Part shown: positions 17,568 through 26,290 of the stretch, piece after piece
How positions within the stretch are numbered: position 1 is the first letter of the stretch
Layout: every line of letters starts with the position of its first letter
From: Hyphomonadaceae bacterium
Lineage (GTDB): Bacteria; Pseudomonadota; Alphaproteobacteria; Caulobacterales; Aquidulcibacteraceae
Reading direction: 5' to 3'
Assembly (NCBI GenBank): GCA_022843225.1
Contig: JALHOC010000017.1
Coordinates: forward strand, 1-40,544
DNA length: 40,544 bases
Program-made: the position numbers and the translations under genes
Notes under the pieces: generated by a model
The model's input: only the letters and a program-made list of their open reading frames with translations
What the model was told of the DNA's origin: nothing
The model's database searches: none

Positions 17568-19460
17568 ATGCGGATCATTGGATGGGCGGCGTTAGCACTG
17601 GCGGCGGCCGCCTTGGCCCTGGGCGGGTGCGGGCCGAGGCGGCCTGCCCCCATGAGCGCATTTGAAGGCCGATTGGCCGACTGGACCCAAGAAATACTGC
17701 GCGACGACCCCGAACTCGCTTCACAAGCTGGGGTCGCCGAGGCCGTCGCCGGAGGCCCTTACGCCGCCCGCCTCACCGAGCGCTCGGCGCTCGCCATCGA
17801 GACGCGGCGCAGCGCCGCGCTGCGCCGGTTCGCCGAACTGCGCTCGCTCGATCCCACGCGGCTGAACGAGGACGAACGCTTCACCTATGACATCGTCGCT
17901 ACACAATTCGCGAATGCCGCCGGTGGCGCCGCATTCTCATATGGAGAATTTCGACCGCTGGGCGGGACAACGCCCTATGTGCTCAACCAACTCGACAGCG
18001 CCTTCATCACCTTGCCCGCGTTCCTGTCGGAACGGCACCACATAACGGAGCCGCGAGACGCCGAGACCTATATCGCTCGCCTTGAACTTGTCAGCGATGC
18101 GATCGACGGCGAAACCGAACGCGCGCGCAACGACGCCCAGCTTGGCGTTCGCCCGCCTACATTCATCATCGACGCCACGCTTGCGCAATTGCGACAGGCG
18201 ATGGCGCTGCCGCCTTTGGCGCAACCCTACGTCACGGACTTTCGCGCCAAGCTCGACGCCCTCGCCGCTGGCGAAACGGATGCTGCGCGTCGCGCCGCGC
18301 GCGAGCGCGCCAATCTGGCTTTGATCGCGCGCGCCGAGATCATCGTGCGCGACCGGATCATTCCCGCACACCAGCGCGCGGCTCAGTTCTTGATCGCAGA
18401 CCGACCAAACGCGACAGATTCCGCTGGCGTCGCGCGCCTGCCGCGCGGAGGCGCGTTCTATGCTGCGGCATTGGCCACCGAAACCACCACCGCGCTGACG
18501 CCCGATCAAATTCATCAGATCGGCCTTCAACGCGTCGCTGCGCTTAATCGCGATCTTGACGTCGCGCTGCGCCGTGTCGGGCTCACGGCGGGCACAGTGG
18601 GCGAACGGCTCGGCCAAATGACGGCCGACCCGCGTTACCGCTATCCGGACAGCGACGAAGGCCGCGCGCAATTGATGCGCGATGTTGAAACACGCGTTGC
18701 CCGAGTTATGGAGCGTGCGCCGCAATGGTTTGGGCGCTTGCCTCGCGCCCCGCTTGAGGTGCGACGCGTTCCAGCGTTGCAAGAAGCCGCCCAGCCCGGC
18801 GCCTATTACTCGCCCCCCTCCCTCGATGGTCGACAGCCAGGCATCTACTACATCAATCTGCGCAACCTCGCGGAGATGACCCGCATCGATGTGCCGACGC
18901 AGGATTATCACGAAGCCGCACCGGGGCATCATTTCCAAGTCGCGCTTGCGCAAGAATTAGAGGACGCGCCGCTCCTGCGCCGCTTGATGGCGTTCAATGC
19001 GTATGGCGAAGGCTGGGGGCTCTACGCCGAACAGCTTGCCGATGAAGTGGGTTTCCATGAAGGCGACCCGATCGGCCGCATCGGCTATCTGCGCTGGCAA
19101 TTGTGGCGCGCGGCGCGGCTTGTGGTCGATACTGGCCTGCATGCAAAGAATTGGAGTCGCCAACAGGCGATCGACTATCTGACAGCGACCACAGGCGATG
19201 CGCCCGGCACTATCGCGACCGAGGTGGACCGCTATGTCGTCTGGCCCGGTCAAGCCTGCGGTTACGAACTCGGCCGGCGCGAAATCTGGCGCTTGCGCGA
19301 GGCTGCGCGCAACGAACTTGGCCCCGACTTCGACTTGCGGGGGTTTCATGACACGGTGCTGTTGCATGGTGAGACCCCGCTTCCCGTGTTGGAGCGGCTG
19401 GTGCAAGATTGGATCCCGGAACAAAGGCTGTTGGCCGAGCGCGAGCGGCGGCGGCGCTAA
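17568..19460 (+). CDS. DUF885 lipoprotein, putative zinc metallopeptidase
   Basis: A 630-residue protein with a lipoprotein signal (ALALGGC, modified Cys near residue 21), so it is probably anchored in the cell envelope. It matches the DUF885 family. The hallmark HEAAPGHH (residues 448-455) resembles the zinc-binding HExxH-like site of these putative peptidases, and the downstream segment YGEGWGLYAEQLADE with its Glu residues fits the rest of the metal site. Length is normal for the family. The start has AGAGG eight bases upstream. The substrate is unknown. A small lipoprotein gene follows after 23 bp on the same strand. Confidence 0.9.
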   Translation: MRIIGWAALALAAAALALGGCGPRRPAPMSAFEGRLADWTQEILRDDPELASQAGVAEAVAGGPYAARLTERSALAIETRRSAALRRFAELRSLDPTRLNEDERFTYDIVATQFANAAGGAAFSYGEFRPLGGTTPYVLNQLDSAFITLPAFLSERHHITEPRDAETYIARLELVSDAIDGETERARNDAQLGVRPPTFIIDATLAQLRQAMALPPLAQPYVTDFRAKLDALAAGETDAARRAARERANLALIARAEIIVRDRIIPAHQRAAQFLIADRPNATDSAGVARLPRGGAFYAAALATETTTALTPDQIHQIGLQRVAALNRDLDVALRRVGLTAGTVGERLGQMTADPRYRYPDSDEGRAQLMRDVETRVARVMERAPQWFGRLPRAPLEVRRVPALQEAAQPGAYYSPPSLDGRQPGIYYINLRNLAEMTRIDVPTQDYHEAAPGHHFQVALAQELEDAPLLRRLMAFNAYGEGWGLYAEQLADEVGFHEGDPIGRIGYLRWQLWRAARLVVDTGLHAKNWSRQQAIDYLTATTGDAPGTIATEVDRYVVWPGQACGYELGRREIWRLREAARNELGPDFDLRGFHDTVLLHGETPLPVLERLVQDWIPEQRLLAERERRRR

Positions 19461-19483
19461 CCTCAACACTGGAGCGGCGGATC

Positions 19484-19864
19484 ATGCAGCGTGCGATGCT
19501 TACCAGCTTGATCTTGGTGCTCATGCTGACGGCGTGTGGGCCAAGCTACGCGCCGCCTAACGCGGCTTCGATCCCCTGCCCGCAAATCAGCGCCGCCGCC
19601 TATGACGCCGCCATAGAGGCCGGCGCGGCCAGCGGCAGCGCCCGGATTCACGAGAACGGCATGGTTTCGTTGGAAAATGGGCCGGGCGAGGTGCATTGCG
19701 CGACCTATTCGAGCGCCATGCGCCCATGCCGCCGCCCGAACGACTACGTCATCCGCTACACGCTAGAAAGCGGCGAAGCGCTCCACGTGCGCGTGCCCGC
19801 CGGCGAACAATATCGCTTCAACGTTGGCGCACGCCCCACTACGTGCCAGATCGTCAATCAGTAG
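19484..19864 (+). CDS. Small lipoprotein of unknown function
   Basis: A 126-residue protein starting at ATG 19484, with GGAG about nine bases upstream; a second ATG lies four codons in. The signal peptide ends in a lipobox (LMLTAC). The mature part has several Cys (IPCPQI, VHCATY, RPCRRP, TTCQI) that could form disulfides, and ends in a basic, beta-rich region. I do not recognise the family. It follows the DUF885 lipoprotein closely and may be cotranscribed with it. Its stop lies 8 bp from the stop of the convergent diguanylate cyclase. Confidence 0.8.
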   Translation: MQRAMLTSLILVLMLTACGPSYAPPNAASIPCPQISAAAYDAAIEAGAASGSARIHENGMVSLENGPGEVHCATYSSAMRPCRRPNDYVIRYTLESGEALHVRVPAGEQYRFNVGARPTTCQIVNQ

Positions 19865-19872
19865 TCGCGAGT

Positions 19873-20532
19873 TTAGAGCGCGACGAGGCCGTCTTGCTGC
19901 TGGGCCTTGCGGGCGAACTTCATCGCATACATCGCCTCGTCAGCGCGGGCGATCGCGGTTTCGGGGTCCTCAATGGCGACAATCGGGTGGACCCCGATCG
20001 ATGCGCCTATGCGATGGACGACGCCCGCATAGGTCATCACGCCGGTCGTGATCCGCTCGTTCAACGTCACCGCCTTCGCGCGCGCTTCGTCGGCACTGGC
20101 ATGATTGAGGATCACCCCGAACTCGTCGCCGCCTAGGCGGCCCACGATGTCAGTTTCACGCACACTATCGATCAGCAAGCGCCCCACATGGGAAAGCACG
20201 GCGTCGCCAGCAGCATGCCCATAGCCGTCATTGAGCGCCTTGAAGCCATCGAGATCGATGTAGAGCACGGCGGCGGGCGTCTTGTAGCGCTCAGCCTGCG
20301 CCAGAGTGCGGTGAAGTTCGCGAATGAACGCGCGCCGGTTGAAGGCCGGCGTCAGCACGTCGTGGTCGGCGAGTTGCTCAGCTGCGGCCAGTCGCTCGGC
20401 CAGCGCGTCACGTTCGGCAACCAGGCGCTCCACCGCTTTGAGCCCTGCCCCCGATACATCGCTGCGCGTCAGCCCCAGCCTGTGCAGGAGCTGGTTCGTT
20501 GCGGAGGCGGATTTGACCAAGCCGAACACCAT
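19873..20532 (-). CDS. Stand-alone diguanylate cyclase (GGDEF)
   Basis: A 219-residue cytoplasmic protein. A short helical N-terminus (about 1-55) with a coiled segment (ERLVAERDALAERLAAAEQ) is followed by a full GGDEF domain with intact GGDEF. Unlike the two GGDEF-EAL proteins in this window, it keeps the inhibitory site (RETD, RxxD), so feedback inhibition by c-di-GMP is expected. It has no sensory domain or transmembrane helix, so its input is unclear; the N-terminal coil may control dimerisation. It diverges from purE across a 107-bp gap containing TTAACC (20569-20574). Confidence 0.92.
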   Translation of the reverse strand: MVFGLVKSASATNQLLHRLGLTRSDVSGAGLKAVERLVAERDALAERLAAAEQLADHDVLTPAFNRRAFIRELHRTLAQAERYKTPAAVLYIDLDGFKALNDGYGHAAGDAVLSHVGRLLIDSVRETDIVGRLGGDEFGVILNHASADEARAKAVTLNERITTGVMTYAGVVHRIGASIGVHPIVAIEDPETAIARADEAMYAMKFARKAQQQDGLVAL

Positions 20533-20639
20533 GACCTTGAGTCATGCGCCCTGAGGGTAAAGGCTCGATTAACCGGCGCTCGGACTGGACGGCGCGGGCG
20601 GCTTCCATTACTGGGCCGTTTTTTAGGAGCAGCCGCATC

Positions 20640-21122
20640 ATGGCTTCCCCCGTGGTCGGGCTCATTATGGGCTCGACGTCTGATTGGGACACCCTCTCCA
20701 AATCCGCTGAGATTCTCGACGCCCTGGGCGTGAGCTACGAGGCAAAGGTCGTCTCCGCCCACCGCACGCCGCAAAGGCTCTACGACTACGCCACCAGCGC
20801 CAAGGCGCGAGGGCTCAAGGTGATCATCGCTGGGGCCGGCGGCGCGGCGCACCTGCCTGGTATGGCGGCCTCGATGACCCCGCTGCCGGTACTCGGTGTG
20901 CCGGTGAAGAGCAAGGATTTGAAGGGGCTCGATAGCCTGCTCTCTATCGTGCAGATGCCCAAGGGCGTGCCCGTGGCGACGTTGGCGATCGGGGACGCTG
21001 GCGCGGCGAATGCCGCTATCTTGGCGGCGTCGATCCTGGCGCTCAGCGATGCCGGGCTTGCGGAGCGGCTCGACGCTTATCGCGCGGCGCAGACCAATGC
21101 CGTGCCCGAAGAGCCGCGATGA
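20640..21122 (+). CDS. purE: N5-carboxyaminoimidazole ribonucleotide mutase
   Basis: A 160-residue class I PurE that converts N5-CAIR to CAIR in purine synthesis, using the product of PurK. Visible motifs are MGSTSDW near the N-terminus, SAHRTP with catalytic His41, and the [12 protein letters not shown] loop. Length is normal. The ATG at 20640 has AGGAG ten bases upstream; a longer in-frame extension has no support. purK follows on the same strand, but a 211-bp gap with a repeat pair separates them, whereas these genes usually abut or overlap. Confidence 0.97.
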   Translation: MASPVVGLIMGSTSDWDTLSKSAEILDALGVSYEAKVVSAHRTPQRLYDYATSAKARGLKVIIAGAGGAAHLPGMAASMTPLPVLGVPVKSKDLKGLDSLLSIVQMPKGVPVATLAIGDAGAANAAILAASILALSDAGLAERLDAYRAAQTNAVPEEPR

Positions 21123-21138
21123 GCATAGCCACGAGACT

Positions 21139-21315
21139 TCCCCCTCCCCTAGATGGGGAGGGGATCAGGGGGTGGGGTGAGGAGCCCCGCATATGCGCTG
21201 CCGTACAACATGGCGCGTTTGAGCGCGCCAACGTTCCAAGCACTTCGACGGCTTCCACCTCCGCCCCTGCTTCTTTCACCCCCACCCCTGCCCCTCCCCC
21301 ATCTAGGGGGAGGGG
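21139..21315. repeat. Inverted pair of C/G-rich palindromes (REPIN-like) between purE and purK
   Basis: Copy one has the perfect palindrome ccccTcccc/ggggAgggg (21141-21149 and 21155-21163) around TAGAT, followed by atcagggggtgggg. Copy two (21291-21300 and 21306-21315) is the same unit in reverse, with loop ATCTA and a flanking cacccccacccctg. The two units are inverted and about 130 bp apart. This matches REP doublets (REPINs), which are nonautonomous repeats thought to be mobilised by RAYT transposases. A related pair lies inside mnmC at 38566-38697. Confidence 0.75.
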
Positions 21316-21333
21316 TGATGGCGCGTTGCGCCG

Positions 21334-22407
21334 ATGAGTTCAGCTCTCCCACCAAACAGCACGATCGGCATTCTTGGCGGCGGACAATTGGGCCGCATGC
21401 TGTCGATAGCGGCGGCGCAGCTTGGCTTTGACGTCTGCATCTTCACTGACGAGCCCGATAGCCCCGCAGCGCGAGTATCGGCGAAGACATTTGTCGCCAG
21501 CTATCATGATCGCGCGGCGCTTGCGGATTTCGCGCGCCGTGTCGCTGTTGTCACTACCGAGTTCGAGAATGTGCCTGCGGAAACGGCTGAAACGCTGATC
21601 GACGCCGGCGCGCGCGTAGCGCCCAACCCGAAAGCGCTTGCCGTCGCGCAGGATCGTTTCGACGAAAAGAGCTTCTTCAACACGCTCGGCATCGCGACGC
21701 CGCCGTTTGCAAGCATCGCCTCGCAAGCCGATCTTGACGCGGCAATCGCAACGATCAGCGCGCCAGCGATCCTGAAGACCCGTCGTCTCGGCTATGACGG
21801 GCGCGGTCAAATCCGGATCAAGACGCTCGATGAGGCGCGCGGCGCGTTCGCAAAACTCGGCGCGCCGGGCATCCTCGAAGGCTTTTGCGCGTTTGAGCGC
21901 GAGGTCTCGATCATCGCTGCGCGGTCAACGAACGGTGATGTCGCGTTTTACGATCTCTGCGAGAACGTCCACGCTGGCGGCATCCTCTCGCGCACCACTC
22001 TGCCGGCGCAGGTAAACGCCGACACCGAAACGCGCGCCCGCGACGCCGCGCGCAGAGTGCTGGAAGCTCTCAATTATATCGGCGTGCTGACGATTGAGTT
22101 TTTCGTGATGCCCAATGCGGCGCTTGTCGCCAACGAGATGGCGCCGCGCGTCCACAATTCCGGGCACTGGACCATTGAAGGCGCGCTGACGTCCCAGTTT
22201 GAACAGCACATCCGCGCCGTCGCCGGCTGGCCGCTTGGGCCAACGACGCGCATCGCCGACATCGAAATGCTTAATCTGATCGGCGGAGACGCCGACGACT
22301 GGCCGACCCTCGCCGCCGACCCCGCTGCGCATCTGCACCTCTACGGCAAGCGCGACGCGCGCTCCGGTCGCAAGATGGGGCATGTCACGAAATTGGTCCG
22401 TCCGTGA
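21334..22407 (+). CDS. purK: N5-carboxyaminoimidazole ribonucleotide synthase
   Basis: A 357-residue ATP-grasp enzyme that makes N5-CAIR from AIR, ATP and bicarbonate, feeding PurE. The N-terminal GILGGGQLGRML loop, ATP-grasp segments (KTRRLGYDGRGQ and EVSIIAAR) and the C-terminal NEMAPRVHNSGHWT signature are all present. The ATG at 21334 lacks a clear Shine-Dalgarno; a small ggcgc/gcgcc hairpin lies directly before it, just after the repeat pair. The insertion may have displaced the original translation signals. Confidence 0.96.
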   Translation: MSSALPPNSTIGILGGGQLGRMLSIAAAQLGFDVCIFTDEPDSPAARVSAKTFVASYHDRAALADFARRVAVVTTEFENVPAETAETLIDAGARVAPNPKALAVAQDRFDEKSFFNTLGIATPPFASIASQADLDAAIATISAPAILKTRRLGYDGRGQIRIKTLDEARGAFAKLGAPGILEGFCAFEREVSIIAARSTNGDVAFYDLCENVHAGGILSRTTLPAQVNADTETRARDAARRVLEALNYIGVLTIEFFVMPNAALVANEMAPRVHNSGHWTIEGALTSQFEQHIRAVAGWPLGPTTRIADIEMLNLIGGDADDWPTLAADPAAHLHLYGKRDARSGRKMGHVTKLVRP

Positions 22408-22523
22408 GCCTCGATCAGCGGCTCGCCCCCTGCCGGCACGCACTTTAACACCTACATTACCTGAACCTTAACCTCATCGCGCCTACGTGTTTTCGCATTG
22501 TCCTGATCGGTTGCGAGGACACG

Positions 22524-23867
22524 GTGGATCTCATGGAAGCGGTTTCATCTCGGGTAACTTTAGACGAAATCCGCGACCACAGCGACCGCGGCCGTTTGGC
22601 TCGCGTAATGCTTTCGGCTGGGTGCTGCGCGATCGGCGCGGCCGCCGTCGATTGGCAGATCATGCTCGGCCTCTTCGCCTTGATCGCCGCATGGGAACTC
22701 GCGGTCGCCCCCGCTTGCGACAAGCTCATCGACCGCTTTCGAGACCGCATCTCAGACGACGCATCGATTCGCTGGACGGCGGCAGCCATCTTTATCGGCA
22801 CGCTGATCTACGCCAGTTTTTCGATGACGCTGATGCTCTCGAACAGCGTGCTGGGCGCCTATCTGTCGATGGCATGGCTGATGGGCACGCTCATGCACGT
22901 TTTTGTCTATTACTCAAAAACGCCCATGCTGCTTTTCCCGCAAGCAGGCGTGCCGGTTTTGCTGCTTTTGGCGCACCCCTTTCTTTTCATCAGCAATCCG
23001 CTTTATGCGGTTCTTGCAGCGGCGGCGCTTACACTCCTGTTGATCGCGCTCACCCAATTCGCGCTCGACCGCAACCTCATGATCGACGCTATGGCGCAAA
23101 AAGAGCGCGAGAAACGCGCCGCTGAGCAGGCGAATGAGGCAAAGTCAAAGTTCTTGGCCAATATGAGCCACGAGCTGCGTACGCCGCTTAATGCGATTAT
23201 CGGCTATTCAGAAATGTTGCGCGAAGGCGCCGAGGAAGACGGTCGCGCGGAAGACGCCGCTGACCACGATCGCGTACTGCGCTCCGCGCAGCATCTGCTA
23301 CGCTTGATCAACGACATTCTTGACCTTTCCAAGATTGATGCAGCGAAAATGGCTGTGCGGATAGAGACGTGCGATACCGACAGCCTCGTCTCCGAGGCAT
23401 GTGAAACGGTTCGTCACCTCGCGTCCGCCAACCGAACCGAAATCGCCTTCGATATCGCGCCCAATGCTCGAGTGGCGCGGACCGATGCAGTCAAACTCAG
23501 TCAGTGTTTACTCAACTTGCTATCGAACGCAGCCAAATTTACGCAAGCCGGCGTCATTTCCGTCAAGGTCCGCCGCGAGGGTTCAGACCTGATTTTTGCC
23601 GTACAAGACACGGGCGCTGGCATCGCCGCCGACAAACTGCCCGGCCTGTTTCAACCCTTCGTTCAAGCCGACGCATCGATCGAACGCCGAGACGGCACGG
23701 GATTGGGCCTCGCCATCACGCGCGGTTTGGCGCGGCTGCTCGGCGGCGATGTGAGCGCTGAAAGCGAACTCGGGCGCGGCTCCACGTTTACGCTCTGTAT
23801 CGCAGCCGATCTCGGTTCGGAGATCGTGATCGCAGGCGCCGCGCCGGACGCACGCGCCGCCGCCTAG
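22524..23867 (+). CDS. Membrane sensor histidine kinase
   Basis: A 447-residue kinase. About six hydrophobic helices lie in residues 30-190, followed by a short coiled segment. The DHp domain has phosphoacceptor His216 (MSHELRTPLN), and the HATPase domain has N box (NLLSNAAKFT), G1 (DTGAGI), F box and G2 (GTGLGLA). No PAS, HAMP or receiver domain is seen, so sensing is probably by the membrane region. The family is the orthodox type whose DHp region often pairs with DivK-like receivers. The GTG start has GAGG five bases upstream. TTAACC lies at 22468-22473. It has no partner regulator next to it. Confidence 0.93.
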   Translation: MDLMEAVSSRVTLDEIRDHSDRGRLARVMLSAGCCAIGAAAVDWQIMLGLFALIAAWELAVAPACDKLIDRFRDRISDDASIRWTAAAIFIGTLIYASFSMTLMLSNSVLGAYLSMAWLMGTLMHVFVYYSKTPMLLFPQAGVPVLLLLAHPFLFISNPLYAVLAAAALTLLLIALTQFALDRNLMIDAMAQKEREKRAAEQANEAKSKFLANMSHELRTPLNAIIGYSEMLREGAEEDGRAEDAADHDRVLRSAQHLLRLINDILDLSKIDAAKMAVRIETCDTDSLVSEACETVRHLASANRTEIAFDIAPNARVARTDAVKLSQCLLNLLSNAAKFTQAGVISVKVRREGSDLIFAVQDTGAGIAADKLPGLFQPFVQADASIERRDGTGLGLAITRGLARLLGGDVSAESELGRGSTFTLCIAADLGSEIVIAGAAPDARAAA

Positions 23868-23871
23868 CACC

Positions 23872-24024
23872 TTAGCGCGAAAGCACGATCAAAACACCGC
23901 CCGCGACCAGCGCGACCACAACCCCGAGGATGAGATGAATCACGCAGAAAGCCGCGATCGCGGCGCTGCGCGGCCGACCCGGTTCGAAGGCGTCTGGACT
24001 GCATGTATTGTGGTGCGTGGTCAT
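23872..24024 (-). CDS. Small 50-residue single-helix membrane protein
   Basis: A 50-codon frame with a strong GGGAG eight bases before the ATG at 24024. The N-terminal half is polar (MTTHHNTCSPDAFEP, then a Pro/Arg turn). The C-terminal half is one hydrophobic helix (about residues 20-48, including VIHLILGVVVALVAGGVLIVL), ending in SR. It fits a small membrane protein with a cytoplasmic His/Cys-containing N-terminus. The stop is 4 bp from the stop of the convergent histidine kinase, and COQ9 on the same strand begins to end 50 bp upstream. The function is unknown. Confidence 0.65.
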   Translation of the reverse strand: MTTHHNTCSPDAFEPGRPRSAAIAAFCVIHLILGVVVALVAGGVLIVLSR

Positions 24025-24073
24025 CGTGGCTCTCCCTGCTTTGAGAGTACGCCACAGAAACCGTTCGGTTACT

Positions 24074-24724
24074 TCAGCGCCCGTAGCGAAAGCGCGCGGC
24101 GATGCCGACAGCGGTTTGCGCGGCTTCGCCCAATGGCTTCAAGCGCGCCTTGAATTTCTCGAACTGCATTACGTTTTCGATACGCGCGTCCAGGAAGGCC
24201 CAGGTCGCCTCGTGGCCTTCGCTGTTATCGCTGAACCAATGCGCATAGGTGCTGGCGAGCACGCCGGAGAGGATTGTGCGTTTGGAATAGAAATTCTCGT
24301 CGGTGCTGGTGTCGCCCAGCGCCTTCCAGATGTGGTCAGCGGTGCGCCACAGAAGCCGCGCCGCTTCCGGCGCGCGATCGGGCCGGGCGAGCGCCCGGGT
24401 CATGGCGCGGGCGGCTTCCTTGTGCGCAACCTGAGCTTCGAGCCGGACCTCAACCGCCGCGCGCACCCGGTCTCGGTAGCGCATTGCGCCTAGATCCAGT
24501 TCCTCCAGCCGCGCCAGCATGGCCTGGTCGGCGCGGGCCGCGAAGGCGTCAAACAGGTCAAACACCCCCTTCGGGCAGGCCAATTGCGCCTCCCCTTCCG
24601 ACAGCCCCGCGTCGGCGACGGCGGCCTTGAAGGCGGCCTCGGTCCAGCCCAGGCGGGCGGCTTGGGGGCCAAAGGCCTCCAGGAGCTTGGTCCGAAACCG
24701 GGCGGAGGGGCTGATATCTGCCAT
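24074..24724 (-). CDS. COQ9 family protein (ubiquinone biosynthesis)
   Basis: A 216-residue, mostly helical protein of the COQ9 family, which in eukaryotes binds quinone precursors and supports the Coq7 hydroxylase. The family signature DTSTDENFYSKRTILSGVLAS and the C-terminal WAFLDARIENV segment are clear. The N-terminus has a TetR-like helix pattern typical of the family (GWTEAAFKAAVADAGLS). No Coq7 gene is in the window. The gene diverges from rplY across 135 bp. Confidence 0.92.
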   Translation of the reverse strand: MADISPSARFRTKLLEAFGPQAARLGWTEAAFKAAVADAGLSEGEAQLACPKGVFDLFDAFAARADQAMLARLEELDLGAMRYRDRVRAAVEVRLEAQVAHKEAARAMTRALARPDRAPEAARLLWRTADHIWKALGDTSTDENFYSKRTILSGVLASTYAHWFSDNSEGHEATWAFLDARIENVMQFEKFKARLKPLGEAAQTAVGIAARFRYGR

Positions 24725-24780
24725 CTGCGCCAGCGTACGCCCCGCCCGGAGCGGCGTCGATGGGCCGTCTCGCCGCGCGC

Positions 24781-24825
24781 TTGCCCTGTCGGCTGCCTTC
24801 CGCTAGAAGCGCCGCTTCCATTTTT
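24781..24825 (+). promoter_or_regulatory. Possible promoter and short leader hairpin before rplY
   Basis: A ttgccc (24781-24786) and tagaag (24804-24809) pair with 17-bp spacing resembles a housekeeping promoter. A 5-bp hairpin gaagc/gcttc (24806-24818) is followed by five T bases (24821-24825), about 35 bp before the rplY ATG. The promoter and hairpin overlap, so at most one reading is right; a leader attenuator is a speculation. Confidence 0.3.
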
Positions 24826-24859
24826 CCGACTTTACGGATTTTCAAAGGGGCCCGGGCCC

Positions 24860-25525
24860 ATGGCCGGCATTGTACTGAACGTTGAGAAGCGCGAACGCAC
24901 TGGCACGGGCGGGGCCCGCGCCACGCGCAATTCCGGCCTGATCCCAGGCGTTCTCTATGGCGGCGCGCGCGGCGCGGTGCCCATCGAGATCAAAGCCAAG
25001 GACGTCGAAATGGCGATTCGCTCGGGCAAATTTCTCTCGCACATGGTGGAACTGAACCACCAAGGCGAGAAGCAGCCCGTGATCCCGCGCGCGATCCAGT
25101 TTCATCCCGTGACGGACCTTCCGATCCATGTCGATCTCTATCGCGTCGAGGAGAATTCCGAGATCGCGATCGATGTCGTGGTGCACTTCAAGAACCACGA
25201 AGCCTCGCCCGGCCTCAAGCGCGGCGGCGCGCTCAACGTCGTGCGCCACACCATCAAGCTGAAGGTGAAGGCCAACGCGATCCCAGAAGAAATCGTTGTC
25301 GATCTTACCGGCCGCGACATTGGTGATTCCGTCCACATTTCTCAAATCACGCTACCGAACGGCGCGCGCCCGGTGATCCGCGATCGCGACTTCACCATCG
25401 CCACCATCGTCGGCCGCAAGGTTGAGGCCGAACCGACGGCGGCTGAAGCCGCGCCGGCTGAAGGCGCTGCAGCCGCCGCTCCCGCCGCGAAGGCCGCCGA
25501 GAAGAAGCCCGCCGATAAGAAGTAA
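24860..25525 (+). CDS. rplY: 50S ribosomal protein L25, general stress type
   Basis: A 221-residue long-form L25 (Ctc-type) that binds 5S rRNA. The N-terminal L25 domain (GTGGARATRNSGLIPGVLYGG) and the C-terminal beta domain are followed by a low-complexity Ala/Lys/Pro tail from about residue 190 (rich in AAPAEGAA). The ATG at 24860 has AGGGG nine bases upstream. A terminator hairpin follows, then pth 77 bp downstream, an arrangement common in proteobacteria. Confidence 0.96.
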   Translation: MAGIVLNVEKRERTGTGGARATRNSGLIPGVLYGGARGAVPIEIKAKDVEMAIRSGKFLSHMVELNHQGEKQPVIPRAIQFHPVTDLPIHVDLYRVEENSEIAIDVVVHFKNHEASPGLKRGGALNVVRHTIKLKVKANAIPEEIVVDLTGRDIGDSVHISQITLPNGARPVIRDRDFTIATIVGRKVEAEPTAAEAAPAEGAAAAAPAAKAAEKKPADKK

Positions 25526-25554
25526 GCGCCGCCGCCCACAAGGTGTCAGAATCC

Positions 25555-25583
25555 GAACCCCCGCCCCTATGGAGCGGGGGTTC
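25555..25583 (+). terminator. Terminator between rplY and pth
   Basis: The perfect 10-bp arms gaacccccgc (25555-25564) and gcgggggttc (25574-25583) with a 9-nt loop are followed by gttgcttt. This looks like an intrinsic terminator or partial attenuator just before pth. Confidence 0.65.
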
Positions 25584-25602
25584 GTTGCTTTAGAACGCCG
25601 CC

Positions 25603-26214
25603 ATGCTTCTCCTTGTCGGCCTTGGCAATCCTGGCGCGAAATATGCGGGCAACCGGCACAATGTCGGCTTCATGGCCGTGGATGCGATCGCACGCGCCTA
25701 TGGGTTCGGCCCGTGGAAGAAGAAATTCCAAGGCGAGCTCGCTGAAGGCCATATCGACAACGAACGCGTGCTGCTCTTGAAGCCGCAAACCTTCATGAAC
25801 GAGAGCGGCCGCAGCGTCGGCGAAGCGGCGGGCTTTCACAAAGTATCGCCCATGCAGGTCGTCGTATTCTACGACGAGATCGATCTGGCGCCCGGTCGCT
25901 TCCGCATGAAAACCGGCGGCGGCGCGGCGGGCCATAATGGCATTCGCTCTATCATCGCCTCGTCCATCGGCGAAGGCTTTCGCCGCGCACGCCTCGGCGT
26001 CGGCCATCCCGGCCACAAGGACTTGGTGCACTCTTACGTGCTCAACGACTTCGCCAAAGCGGACGCGGATTGGGTGCGCAACTTACTCGACGCGGTCACG
26101 CGCGCTGCGCCGCTGCTCGTGCACGGCGAGGACGACAAATATCAGGCCGAAGTGATGCGCCTCGCGCCGGCGGAGAAGGCCGCCGTGCGGGGGAAGCCGG
26201 TGGATGGGGAGTAA
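25603..26214 (+). CDS. pth: Peptidyl-tRNA hydrolase
   Basis: A 203-residue enzyme that releases peptides from peptidyl-tRNA and recycles tRNA. The signature GLGNPG, catalytic His19 (NRHNVG), Asn in KPQTFMN and Asp91 (YDEIDL) are all visible, along with GGGAAGHNG. Length is normal. No clear ribosome-binding site precedes the ATG at 25603, and the rplY terminator ends only 20 bp upstream. Confidence 0.97.
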   Translation: MLLLVGLGNPGAKYAGNRHNVGFMAVDAIARAYGFGPWKKKFQGELAEGHIDNERVLLLKPQTFMNESGRSVGEAAGFHKVSPMQVVVFYDEIDLAPGRFRMKTGGGAAGHNGIRSIIASSIGEGFRRARLGVGHPGHKDLVHSYVLNDFAKADADWVRNLLDAVTRAAPLLVHGEDDKYQAEVMRLAPAEKAAVRGKPVDGE

Positions 26215-26290
26215 GGTCAGCGCCCTGGATGAAGCGAAGAGCCGCTCGCGCTTGGCGCAGACGGCTCCAACTTCCCCTGATCAGCCCCGT

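Noticed and set aside
17937-18953. 338-codon open frame opposite the DUF885 gene
   Set aside because: It is a shadow of the well-supported DUF885 lipoprotein gene.
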